From: SHYQ01 sp041674525
GTDB lineage: Bacteria > Chloroflexota > Dehalococcoidia > UBA2979
Reading direction: 5' to 3'
Assembly: GCA_041674525.1 (NCBI GenBank)
Contig: JBAYVN010000002.1
Coordinates: 23,889 to 87,888, forward strand
DNA: 64,000 nucleotides
In this document: piece after piece, positions 43,279 to 51,714 of the stretch
How positions within the stretch are numbered: the stretch's first letter is position 1
How the letters are laid out: each line of letters starts with the position of its first letter
Position numbers and translations under genes: made by a program
The notes under the pieces: generated by a model
The model's input: only the letters and a program-made list of their open reading frames with translations
Told to the model about the DNA's origin: nothing
Database searches by the model: none

Positions 43279-44562
43279 CTACCGGGACTGGGCGAGGCGA
43301 TCGAGTGCGTACGAGAGCGGCCGATCGGCCAGCGGCACCGCTCGACGATCCGTCGCCGGCGTCCCGCCGGGATCGAGTGGCGGGCGGTCCGCGTTCTGGA
43401 GTCGCACCACGAATGCCGCCCCGCCGCCCGGGGCATCCTCCACCGCGACGGTCCCGCCGAACTGCCGCACGAGCGTCGCCAGCGTGGACAGTCCCAGGCC
43501 GGAACCCTTCTCGGGCGGCTTCGTGGTGAAGAACGGATCGAAGATCCGGTCGCGGATCTCCCGCGGCACCCCGACGCCGTTGTCGCGCACGCTGATCGTC
43601 ACGTGATCGCCCGTCAGATCGCCAGCGAGGGCCACGTGGACCTCGCCGGGCAGTCCGGGATCGCGCTCCATGCGTTCCAGCACCGCATCCCGGCTGTTGG
43701 TCAGGAGATTCAGGAGCACCTGCTGCAGCCCGGAGGTGGTGGCGTGCGCGCGCGGCACGTCGGCCTCGGCGTGCAGGGTGTACTGCATCCGCCGTCCGGA
43801 GGCGGCGGAGACGAGGTCCACGGTCTCCCGCGCCACCTGCACCGCGTCCACGCTGCCCACGCTCGCGGTCCCCGGGCGGCAGAGCGCCATCAGGTCCTTG
43901 ACCAGGAGGGTCGCCTCGCCGGATGCCTTGGCCGCGATGTCGAGCCAGTAGGCGCGCTCGTCTCCGGGCGGCGTGTTCTCCTGCACGATGTGGATCGGGC
44001 CGATCACGCTCGTCAGCAGGTTGTTGAAGTTGTGCGCGAGGCCGGCGACCAGCGTGCCCAGTGCATGGTTCTTCTGCAGGACGCGCAGGCGCTCCTCCGC
44101 CTCCAGGCGTTCCGTCATGTCGACGAGCACGCCCAGCACGCGCCTCCCCGGCGAGCCGTCCGCGGGGAGGGTGGTCACCGAGCACGCCGCGAGGAATTCG
44201 GACCCGTCGCGACGCCGGGCGCGGGCATTGCGCCCCCACGGCGTGGAGGGCAGTTCTCCGGCCAGGTAGCGCCGCAGCGCGCGGTTGTGCACCTCCGGCG
44301 CGACCTCGGCGATCAGGACGGTGACCGACTGGCCGACGAGCTCCTCGGGAGCCCAGCCGAACGTGGTCTCCACTGCCGGATTGCAGGAGACGACCATGCC
44401 GCGCTCATCGAGCACCAGCATCGCGAGCGGCGTCGCCTGGAAGATGGCTTCGTACATGGCGAGGCGCTGGTGCAGTCCATCCAGCGACTCGCTCTGACCC
44501 GTCTGGCCTGCGCCATCCAAGGTCGGCCCCCCATCCATGGACGCGTTGCCGGCGAGCCGCAT
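43279..44562 (-). CDS. Soluble PAS-domain histidine kinase
   Basis: A kinase of about 427 aa. One PAS domain (starts YEAIFQATPLAMLVLDERGMV), then HisKA with the acceptor His in GLAHNFNNLLTSVIGP, then HATPase with DNGVGVPREIRDRIFDPF and GSGLGLSTL. It has no membrane segment and no receiver. Kinase core and PAS resemble the hybrid kinase at 2192-4510. The start is uncertain: ATGs at 44562 and 44538 and a farther one at 44646 are all possible. No response regulator gene is adjacent, so it is an orphan. Confidence 0.85.
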   Translation of the reverse strand: MRLAGNASMDGGPTLDGAGQTGQSESLDGLHQRLAMYEAIFQATPLAMLVLDERGMVVSCNPAVETTFGWAPEELVGQSVTVLIAEVAPEVHNRALRRYLAGELPSTPWGRNARARRRDGSEFLAACSVTTLPADGSPGRRVLGVLVDMTERLEAEERLRVLQKNHALGTLVAGLAHNFNNLLTSVIGPIHIVQENTPPGDERAYWLDIAAKASGEATLLVKDLMALCRPGTASVGSVDAVQVARETVDLVSAASGRRMQYTLHAEADVPRAHATTSGLQQVLLNLLTNSRDAVLERMERDPGLPGEVHVALAGDLTGDHVTISVRDNGVGVPREIRDRIFDPFFTTKPPEKGSGLGLSTLATLVRQFGGTVAVEDAPGGGAAFVVRLQNADRPPLDPGGTPATDRRAVPLADRPLSYALDRLAQSR

Positions 44563-44750
44563 CCTGCGGCGCGGCTCCCCGGGCCGGTGGACCGGTCCCC
44601 GTCGAGCAACGTGGGATAGCGTAGGTACGGATACCGTCTGCGGCATCCGTAATTCACGAACATGCCCGGGGGCAAATGGCGTAGCCCCTCATTCCGCCGT
44701 CCCTCGCGCCCGGCCGGCCCGTGAAGCGGCACGGGATCGTAGGGGGTGCC

Positions 44751-46124
44751 GTGACATACTCCCTACCTATGTCGAGACCCACGTCGCAACATACATCGAG
44801 GCCCTCCCGCCCGCGGGTGTTCTATGGCTGGTGGATCGTTGCGGCGGGCTTCCTGAACCAGGCCCTGGCGGCCGCGCTCCTCCAGCGCTCGTACGGCGCA
44901 TACGTGGTGCTCCTGCGTGAGGAGTTCGGCTGGAGCAAGGCCGAGCTCTCCGCCGCGTACTCCATGCAGCAGGTGGAGAACGGCATCCTCGGCCCGATCC
45001 AGGGCTGGCTCGTCGATCGCTTCGGGCCCCGGGCGAGCATGCGTGTCGGGATGGTCATGTTCGGGCTCGGCTTCATCTGGTTCAGCCGCATCGATTCGCT
45101 CTCCACGTTCTACATCGCATTCGTCATGATGGCCTTGGGATCCAGCCTCGGCGGGTTCTTCCCGTTCTCGGTGGCGACGGTGAACTGGTTCAGCCGCCGG
45201 CGCAGCCGCGCGCTGTCCACCATGCAGATGGGGGGCGCGCTGGGCGGGCTGCTGATCTTCATCGTCGTCTTCGCGCTGGAGACCTTCGGCTGGCGGCAGA
45301 CGGCGTTCGTCTCCGGGCTGCTGATCCTCGGCGTGGGCCTGCCGCTGACGCAGATCATCCGCCGCCGCCCCGAGGACCACGGCATGGTGGTGGACGGCGT
45401 GCCGCCCGAGGACCAGCCCGCGATCGAGGATGGTGCGTTGCGCGGCGCTCGCCTGTCGGATGCGTCCGGATCAGGCGACTTCACGCTCAAGCAGGCGATG
45501 GCCACTCCCGCGTTCTGGCTGATCTCGCTCGGGCACGCCTCCGCGCTGCTCATCGTCTCGGCGGTGAACGTGCACATCGTCCTCTACATCACGGAGGACC
45601 TGGGCTATTCGCTGGGATTCGCGTCGCTCGTGCTGATGGTGCTGACCGTCGCGCAGGTCGCGGGCATCGGCGCGGGCGCCGTGGTGGGCGATCGCTGGGA
45701 CAAGCGGCACATCGCCGTGGGGTGCATGGCGTTCCACACCATGGCCCTGCTGCTGGTCGCGTACGCCTTCCATCCCGCGGTCGTCTTCGCCTTCGCGGTC
45801 ATGCACGGCGCGGCGTGGGGGCTGCGCGGGCCGATGATGCAGGCGATCCGCGCCGAGTACTTCGGCCGGAGCGCGTTCGGCTCGATCCTCGGCGTGTCGT
45901 CATTGCTGGTGATGGCGGGAACGATCTCCGGTCCACTGGTGGCCGGCGTGCTGGCGGACCGCACGGGGAGCTACCGCCTGGGGTTCACCATCCTCGCGAT
46001 CCTGTCGGGCAGCGGCGCCGTCTTCTTCATGCTCGCGCGCCGCCCGACGCTGCCGCCCGGCGGCGGGCCGGCCGAGGAGAGCACGACGACGGCCGACGCC
46101 GGCCGGGCGCCCGCCGGTCGCTAG
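44751..46124 (+). CDS. MFS transporter, OFA-like (second copy)
   Basis: About 457 aa with the OFA-type start RVFYGWWIVAAGFLNQAL, the loop DRFGPRASMRVGMV, and about 12 hydrophobic segments. A GTG with AGGGGG upstream is preferred over an ATG 6 codons later. Organic-anion exchange is a likely function class. Its stop overlaps the convergent propeller gene in a CTAG, so no terminator separates them. Confidence 0.85.
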   Translation: MTYSLPMSRPTSQHTSRPSRPRVFYGWWIVAAGFLNQALAAALLQRSYGAYVVLLREEFGWSKAELSAAYSMQQVENGILGPIQGWLVDRFGPRASMRVGMVMFGLGFIWFSRIDSLSTFYIAFVMMALGSSLGGFFPFSVATVNWFSRRRSRALSTMQMGGALGGLLIFIVVFALETFGWRQTAFVSGLLILGVGLPLTQIIRRRPEDHGMVVDGVPPEDQPAIEDGALRGARLSDASGSGDFTLKQAMATPAFWLISLGHASALLIVSAVNVHIVLYITEDLGYSLGFASLVLMVLTVAQVAGIGAGAVVGDRWDKRHIAVGCMAFHTMALLLVAYAFHPAVVFAFAVMHGAAWGLRGPMMQAIRAEYFGRSAFGSILGVSSLLVMAGTISGPLVAGVLADRTGSYRLGFTILAILSGSGAVFFMLARRPTLPPGGGPAEESTTTADAGRAPAGR

Positions 46125-47122
46125 CGCGGCAGGAAGGCGATCGCGCCGAGGCCCTCCAGCGGGTCCGCGAGCACCGGCGCGGCCGGCTGCAGCGTGCGCA
46201 GATCGAACGCGGCGAGGCGTTCGTCCGTCGTGCGGTACACCAGCAGCCTCCGATGCCCGTCGATCGCCAGCTCGCGGAAGGCGTTGGCGCGGCCGTGGTC
46301 CTGCGCGGTCTGGGGGATAATGCGTCCGGTCTTCACTCCACGCATGAGATCGGCCTCGATGAAGTCGCCGCGCGCGTTGGCGTACCAGGCGAGGCCCGTG
46401 CCGGGATCGCTGGCGAAGTGGCGGAAGCCGCCGGACACGATGTCGCCGAAGAACGCGATGCCGAGACCGCCGTTCATCGTCGCGTCGTCGAGGTCGTAGA
46501 AGAGCACGCTGCCGGTCTGCGTCGGGACGATCAGGCGGCGGTGCACCAGGTCCACGGCCATGTGCCGCGCGTCGCTGGTCACCCCGCATCCCGGCGCGGA
46601 CAGATCCGCGAAGCCGCGCAGTGACGGGCCGGCGGCGCCGGTGTCGATGTTGATCGAGCGGATGGCGTCGTGCGTGTCGCTGTACCAGAGGCGCCGCGTC
46701 GCGGGGTCGAAGGCCACCTCGCGCGAACCGAGGGTCTGTCCGAGGCCAACGGCGTCCTCGCTGGGGCGCTCTGTCCAGGGCGGGAGCAGCACCCGGTCGG
46801 TGCCGCCCTGCACGTGCGCGACCACCGATCCGTCCCGCAGCGCCATGATCCAGCCGTCACCGGCGTTCGCGAACGTGTTGCGCTGATCGCCCTGCGACAC
46901 ACCCGTGCCGCGCACGTCGCGCACCGCCGTGATCAGGGTGAAGACGGTGACGCCCGCCATCGCTGCCACGATCGTGGCGGCGATGGCGGCCCGCAGCCCC
47001 CCTCGCGGCCGGTGCCCGGCGAAGGGAACACGCGGGCGACGGATCGGGTGCGCGAGGAGGGCGGCGGACACCCACGACCTCGGACGGGCCGGGTGCAGTG
47101 GATGCGCGTCATGAACGGTCAC
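46121..47122 (-). CDS. Membrane-anchored beta-propeller-like protein
   Basis: A 333-aa protein. A basic N-terminus and one membrane helix (AIAATIVAAMAGVTVFTLI) are followed by repeated beta motifs of about 40 residues (REVAFDPATRRLWYSD; HMAVDLVHRRLIVPTQTGSVLFYD; AFRELAIDGHRRLLVYRTTD). These resemble SMP-30/NHL-type propellers. Predicted to face outside. The GTG start lies 28 nt after the stop of the nitrite-reductase-like gene, so it is likely in that operon. Exact function unknown; it could be a periplasm-like scaffold or copper/redox accessory. Confidence 0.72.
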   Translation of the reverse strand: MTVHDAHPLHPARPRSWVSAALLAHPIRRPRVPFAGHRPRGGLRAAIAATIVAAMAGVTVFTLITAVRDVRGTGVSQGDQRNTFANAGDGWIMALRDGSVVAHVQGGTDRVLLPPWTERPSEDAVGLGQTLGSREVAFDPATRRLWYSDTHDAIRSINIDTGAAGPSLRGFADLSAPGCGVTSDARHMAVDLVHRRLIVPTQTGSVLFYDLDDATMNGGLGIAFFGDIVSGGFRHFASDPGTGLAWYANARGDFIEADLMRGVKTGRIIPQTAQDHGRANAFRELAIDGHRRLLVYRTTDERLAAFDLRTLQPAAPVLADPLEGLGAIAFLPR

Positions 47123-47150
47123 GGACGGCCTCGATCCCCACGGGGAACCG

Positions 47151-48332
47151 CTACAGCTGCTTGAAGATCGCCGGGTCCGCCGGGCCCTCGACCACGAGCT
47201 GGCCCGCGGCGCCCTTGTTGAGCCGGCTGAGCGCGTGATCGACGATCGTGAAGGTGCCCGGGACCGGCACCGTGAGCTCCACCATCGTCGCGCCGCCCGG
47301 CGCCACGGTGACCGTCTGCACGCTCTCCGAGATGGACGCGAACGATCCGAAGATCGCCGCGCGGTCGAAGATCGTCCCGATCACGTGGAACGAGGACGAC
47401 AGGTTCGGCCCGCCGACGCCGAAGAAGATACGGATCTTCTCGCCCACCTTGGCCTTCAGCGCGCGGTCGCCGGTGACGGAGCCCATGGCGCCGTTGAACA
47501 CCACGTACGTCGGGCGCTCATCGGCCATCGCCGGGAGGTTGAACTCCTGCAGCCCCGGCGTGCCCGCCGCGGACTTCGTGTACATGTCGCTCTGCATCAC
47601 GTAGAACTCGCGGTCGACCCTGGGAAGCAGGTCCGGCGGCTCGATCACGATCAGCCCGAACATGCCGTTCGAGATGTGCAGGTCGATGGGCGCCGTGGCG
47701 CAGTGGTAGACGTACACGCCCGGATTCAGCGCCTTGAACGAGAACGCCTTGGTCTCGCCTACGGCAACCTGCGTCAGCGCGGCGCCGCCGCCCGGACCCC
47801 AGACCGCGTGGAGGTCGATGTTGTGACCGAGCGCGGACTCCTTCGGGTTCACCAGGGTGAGCTCCACGGTGTCGCCGACGCGCGCGCGCAGCAGGGGCCC
47901 GGGGACGGATCCGTTGAAGGTCCAGTACGTGTAGGCCGCGCCGTCCGCCAGCTTGCCCTTCACGTCCTTGATCGTCAGCGTGGTCTTCACGGTCTCGGCG
48001 GTCTTGCGCGTCAGCGCCGGCGCGAGCGCGGGGACCGGCATGTAGTCGACGTTCACCGCGGCCTGGGGTGCGGCGGCCGTCGCCCCCGCACCCGATGCGC
48101 CGGATGTCACCGGCACGGCGGTCTTGCGGGGCGACGCGCCACCTTTGTTCTCGGAGCACCCGATGCCGAGGAATCCGGCCGCCGGGATGCCCACGCCGAG
48201 CAGTCCGATCCTCCGGAGCAGGCTGCGCCGGTCAACCGAGCAGTCGAGAGCCCGCTCGGCGCTGGTGGAGGCATCGGCGTTCGAGCCACGGCCGGTGCGG
48301 TCTGCTGCGCTGTGGGTGTCGTTGGTGGTCAT
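47151..48332 (-). CDS. nirK: Copper nitrite-reductase-like (NirK/AniA-type) exported lipoprotein
   Basis: A 393-aa two-cupredoxin protein with an N-terminal twin-arginine and lipobox signal (RR 35-36; FLGIGC with Cys 59). Type 1 copper ligands are H170, C211, H219 and M224, in GHNIDLHAVWG and YHCATAPIDLHISNGMFG. Type 2 ligands are H175, H210 and H316, and the active-site Asp is D173. The region equivalent to the catalytic His reads PTYVVFNGAMG, with no His (Tyr 276, Ala 282), unlike NirK/AniA sequences as I remember them. GAGGACGGG precedes the ATG. A divergent Rrf2 regulator gene is adjacent, as is common for NO-related genes. Confidence 0.85.
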   Translation of the reverse strand: MTTNDTHSAADRTGRGSNADASTSAERALDCSVDRRSLLRRIGLLGVGIPAAGFLGIGCSENKGGASPRKTAVPVTSGASGAGATAAAPQAAVNVDYMPVPALAPALTRKTAETVKTTLTIKDVKGKLADGAAYTYWTFNGSVPGPLLRARVGDTVELTLVNPKESALGHNIDLHAVWGPGGGAALTQVAVGETKAFSFKALNPGVYVYHCATAPIDLHISNGMFGLIVIEPPDLLPRVDREFYVMQSDMYTKSAAGTPGLQEFNLPAMADERPTYVVFNGAMGSVTGDRALKAKVGEKIRIFFGVGGPNLSSSFHVIGTIFDRAAIFGSFASISESVQTVTVAPGGATMVELTVPVPGTFTIVDHALSRLNKGAAGQLVVEGPADPAIFKQL

Positions 48333-48379
48333 TCCCGTCCTCCTGGGACCCGGCGGCGCATCACTTACTCGTGCGCCTT

Positions 48380-48417
48380 ACGTTGACTGGAATACTATTG
48401 GTTGCAGCAATCAACGT
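48380..48417. promoter_or_regulatory. Inverted repeat between the nitrite-reductase-like gene and the Rrf2 gene
   Basis: ACGTTGA at 48380-48386 and TCAACGT at 48411-48417 are perfectly complementary, 24 nt apart. A further GTCAACA lies just before the Rrf2 start. This is the only AT-richer stretch here and lies where both divergent promoters must be, so it is a candidate operator for the Rrf2 protein. Confidence 0.45.
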
Positions 48418-48436
48418 CTAGTACGAGAGTCAACAT

Positions 48437-48874
48437 ATGAACGTGACATTTAGTCGGAGAGCGGACTACGCGATTCGCGCAGTGCTAGACATCGCTCGTG
48501 CGTACGGGACCGGTCGACGGAAGACCCGCGAGATTGCCGCCGAGATGAACATCCCGCCGAACTACCTGTCGCAGATCCTCGCCGTCCTGGTCCGGCACGG
48601 CATCCTGACGGCTGTCGCCGGGCAGGAGGGTGGCTACGAACTCGCCCGCCCGCCGGCCGCGATCCGCATGCTGGACGTGCTGGAGGTCTTCGAGGGGGCT
48701 CCACGCATCCAACGCTGCCTGCTCCGCGGCATCCCCTGCGGCTCGGATGGCACATGCGCCGTCCACGATTCCTGGACGGACGCCCAGGAGGCCCTCGCCG
48801 CCCGCCTGGCGAACGTCACGTTCGAGGAACTGGCGGAGCGCGACCGCGCGCTGCGCGCCGGGCGCGCCGGCTGA
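48437..48874 (+). CDS. Rrf2-family transcriptional regulator (NsrR/IscR-like)
   Basis: A 145-aa regulator. The winged helix starts MNVTFSRRADYAIRAVLDIA, with the recognition region KTREIAAEMNIPPNYLSQIL. Three cysteines in RCLLRGIPCGSDGTC could bind an Fe-S cluster; the spacing is CX6CX5C, while NsrR and IscR as I recall have five residues in both gaps. By position it most likely senses NO, nitrite stress or Fe-S status and controls the divergent nitrite-reductase-like gene and possibly itself. Confidence 0.9.
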   Translation: MNVTFSRRADYAIRAVLDIARAYGTGRRKTREIAAEMNIPPNYLSQILAVLVRHGILTAVAGQEGGYELARPPAAIRMLDVLEVFEGAPRIQRCLLRGIPCGSDGTCAVHDSWTDAQEALAARLANVTFEELAERDRALRAGRAG

Positions 48875-48939
48875 CGGACGCCCGCGCTCGGCCCCCGGCG
48901 GAGCGTGCGGGCCGTTGACGCGGGGCGGAGAATCCGGTG

Positions 48940-50256
48940 ATGGCAGCGCGCGTCCGCACCGGGCTCTTCTACGGCTGGTACATCGTCCTGGTCGCCCTCG
49001 TGGCCCAGTTCATCGCGGGCGGCACGCAGATCTACGCGATCGGCGTCTTCCTGAAGCCGATGACCGAGGAGCTCGGCTGGTCCCGCGAGAGCTTCTCAGC
49101 GGTGCAGACCGTCTCCACGGTCGTCATGGGCATCAGCGGGCTGGCGATCGGCGGGCTGCTGGACCGCCGCGGTCCGCGGATGCTGCTGCTGCTGGGCGGC
49201 GTGATCGCGGGCGCCTCGCTCTGCGCGATCGGCGCGGTGCACGAGCTCTGGCAGTTCTACCTGCTGCGCGGCGTGGGCCAGACGCTGGGCGCGGCGATGA
49301 TGGGAAACCTCGTCGTCAATGTCACGGTGGCCAAGTGGTTCGTCGCCCGCCGGGGCATGGCGATCTCCATGGCGTCCCTCGGCATCTCGCTCGGCGGGGT
49401 GCTGCTCGCGCCGCTAATCTCGGTGATCACGGACGCGTACGGGTGGCGGTCGGCGTGGGTGCTGCTGGGCGTCATGGTCTGGGTGCTGATCATCCCCAGT
49501 GCCTTCGTCATCCGCGCGACGCCCGAGCAGTACGGGCTGACGCCGGACGGCCTGAGCCCCGAGGAGGCGCTGGCGTACACGCAGCGCAAGCGCCGCGCCT
49601 CCGCGGCGACCGAGGTGCAGTGGACGCGCTCGGAGGCGATCCGCACCCCGACGATCTGGATGGTGATCACCGCGTACGGGCTGGGCGGCATCGGGCTGGG
49701 GGCGCTGTTCCTTCACCTGATCCCGTTCCTCACGGACCAGGGATTCGGCCGCTCCACCGCGGCGGTGCTGTTCGGGTCGCAGGCATGGGCCTCGCTGCTG
49801 GCGAAGCCCGTGTGGGGCGCGTTGATGGACCGCTTCCATGCGAGGTTCCTGAGCGCCGCCGGCTTCACGCTCACCGCCGGGAGCATCGCGCTGATGATCC
49901 CTGCGGCGTCCACCGGATCGCTGTGGCTCACCGGGCTCGTGCTCTTCGTCTACGGGTTCGGAGTGGGTGGCGTGGTGCCGCTGCAGGAGACGGTGTGGGC
50001 GAGCTACTTCGGACGCCTGCACCTGGGCGAGATCCGCAGCGTGGGCATGCCCTTCTCGATCATCTTCGGCGCCGGCGGCCCGCTCTTCGCCGGCACGCTG
50101 TACGACCACACCGGAAGCTACGCGATCGCGTTCGCATCGTTCTCCGTCGTGCAACTGCTCGGCGTGGTGCTGCTGTTGCTCGCACGTGCGCCGACGCGAC
50201 CCGGCTCTACCACCACGGCAAGTGCCGTGCAGGAGCCCACCGTGAGGGCCGTGTAG
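48940..50256 (+). CDS. MFS transporter, OFA-like (third copy)
   Basis: About 438 aa. It starts near LFYGWYIVLVALVAQF, has the loop DRRGPRMLLLLGG, and about 12 hydrophobic segments. Either a GTG or the ATG one codon later is the start, with GGAG upstream. It follows the Rrf2 gene by 65 nt on the same strand but is unlikely to be nitrite-specific; the OFA pattern suggests an organic anion. Confidence 0.85.
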   Translation: MAARVRTGLFYGWYIVLVALVAQFIAGGTQIYAIGVFLKPMTEELGWSRESFSAVQTVSTVVMGISGLAIGGLLDRRGPRMLLLLGGVIAGASLCAIGAVHELWQFYLLRGVGQTLGAAMMGNLVVNVTVAKWFVARRGMAISMASLGISLGGVLLAPLISVITDAYGWRSAWVLLGVMVWVLIIPSAFVIRATPEQYGLTPDGLSPEEALAYTQRKRRASAATEVQWTRSEAIRTPTIWMVITAYGLGGIGLGALFLHLIPFLTDQGFGRSTAAVLFGSQAWASLLAKPVWGALMDRFHARFLSAAGFTLTAGSIALMIPAASTGSLWLTGLVLFVYGFGVGGVVPLQETVWASYFGRLHLGEIRSVGMPFSIIFGAGGPLFAGTLYDHTGSYAIAFASFSVVQLLGVVLLLLARAPTRPGSTTTASAVQEPTVRAV

Positions 50257-50342
50257 TGGGCTCGCGACAGGCTCCGCAGCTCCCCGTCCGTGGCGTCCGT
50301 CCGGCCCTACCCCGAGGTGGGACCCGCATGTAGGATGCTTCG

Positions 50343-51590
50343 GTGACTCACGCCCCGGACCCGCCGCCGTTCCGCCTCCGTGACATCGGGATGTCGGTGT
50401 ACCTGCCGACGTTCCTGTTCGCCGTGGGCCAGGGCGCGGTGATCCCCTTCACGCCGCTGCTCGCGATGGACCTCGGAGCGTCGATCGCGGTCGCGAGCCT
50501 GATCGTCGCGCTCCGTGGCCTCGGGATGATGATCTTCGACATCCCCGCCGGCATCCTGGTCGGCACCGTGGGCGAGCGGTACGCGATGGTGATCGGCACG
50601 GTGATGCTCGGCGCCGTCGCGGTGGGCGCCGCGCTCACACATTCGGTCATCGTCTTCGCCCTGCTGATGGTCGTCATGGGCTTCTCGTGGGCGATCTGGC
50701 AGCTTGCCCGCCTCTCGTACGTGAGCGACCAGGCCCCGCCCGAGGTGCGAGGCCGGGCGCTCTCGATGCTGGGCGGCACCAACCGCATGGGGAACGCGGT
50801 GGGCCCGGTGTTGGGCGGTTACCTCGGCGCCCAGTTCGGCCTCGGCAGCGCCTTCTACGTGCAGGCGGTGCTCGCGCTGGCGGCGGCCGCGCTGATGTTC
50901 GTGCTGGTCAAGGGGGGCGACGAGCACGCGGACCAGGCCGGCCACGGTGCGGCGCACGAGCGCTTCATGGGCATCATCACGGAGCACCGCCGGGTCTTCG
51001 CCACGGCCGGGTTCGCCACGATCTGCCTGAGCGTGCTCCGCGCCTCGCGCCAGACGATCATTCCGTTGTGGGGCGACCACATCGGGCTCAGCGCCACCGC
51101 CGTCGGTGGCGTATTCAGCGCTTCGAACACCATGGACATGCTGCTCTTCTACCCCACCGGCGCAGTGATGGACCGCTTCGGCCGGAAGTGGGTGGCGATC
51201 CCGTGCCTCACGACGATCGCCGTGGGCCTGCTCCTGATTCCCGCGGCGACCACGCCGACGCTCTTCTTCGCGGTGGCGATGCTCACGGGCTTCGGGAACG
51301 GGATGGGTGCGGGCATCGTGATGACGCTGGGGGCGGACTTCTCCCCGGTCCGGAACCGCGCGGAGTTCCTGGGCGTGTGGCGGCTGCTGAGCGACATGGG
51401 ACAGCTCGGCGGTCCGCTGGTGCTGAGCGCGATCACCGGGATCGCCACGCTAGGCCTCGCCTCGGCGGCGACCGGCGGCATCGGGCTCATCGGGGCGGCG
51501 GTGATGTGGCTGCTGGTGCCCGAGCCGCTCCAGAGGCGCCCCCGCCCCCCATCGAAGGTGCCCGAGACAACCTCGACGCCCGGGGCCTGA
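50343..51590 (+). CDS. MFS transporter (different subfamily, drug/sugar-efflux-like)
   Basis: A 415-aa carrier with about 12 membrane segments. It lacks the FYGW start of the OFA carriers. It has QGAVIPFTPLLAMDLGAS at helix 1 and FDIPAGILVGTVGERYAMV after helix 2, more like DHA1-type efflux carriers. A GTG start is used. It ends before a strong bidirectional terminator shared with the FAH gene. Confidence 0.82.
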   Translation: MTHAPDPPPFRLRDIGMSVYLPTFLFAVGQGAVIPFTPLLAMDLGASIAVASLIVALRGLGMMIFDIPAGILVGTVGERYAMVIGTVMLGAVAVGAALTHSVIVFALLMVVMGFSWAIWQLARLSYVSDQAPPEVRGRALSMLGGTNRMGNAVGPVLGGYLGAQFGLGSAFYVQAVLALAAAALMFVLVKGGDEHADQAGHGAAHERFMGIITEHRRVFATAGFATICLSVLRASRQTIIPLWGDHIGLSATAVGGVFSASNTMDMLLFYPTGAVMDRFGRKWVAIPCLTTIAVGLLLIPAATTPTLFFAVAMLTGFGNGMGAGIVMTLGADFSPVRNRAEFLGVWRLLSDMGQLGGPLVLSAITGIATLGLASAATGGIGLIGAAVMWLLVPEPLQRRPRPPSKVPETTSTPGA

Positions 51591-51646
51591 GGAGCGTAGC
51601 CCGCGGTCCGACAGCACACGACAGCGCTCGACGACGCACAACAGAC

Positions 51647-51680
51647 AGGAGGGCGGTAGCGAAATCGCTACCGCCCTCCT
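51647..51680. terminator. Bidirectional terminator between the MFS and FAH copy 2 genes
   Basis: A nearly perfect 16-bp stem AGGAGGGCGGTAGCGA/TCGCTACCGCCCTCCT with a two-base loop. It lies between convergent genes. Its core is the same as in the terminator after FAH copy 1 at 13899-13927. Confidence 0.88.
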
Positions 51681-51714
51681 GCATGCGCCCGCGATCGGGC
51701 CCGGCTCTAGAGGT

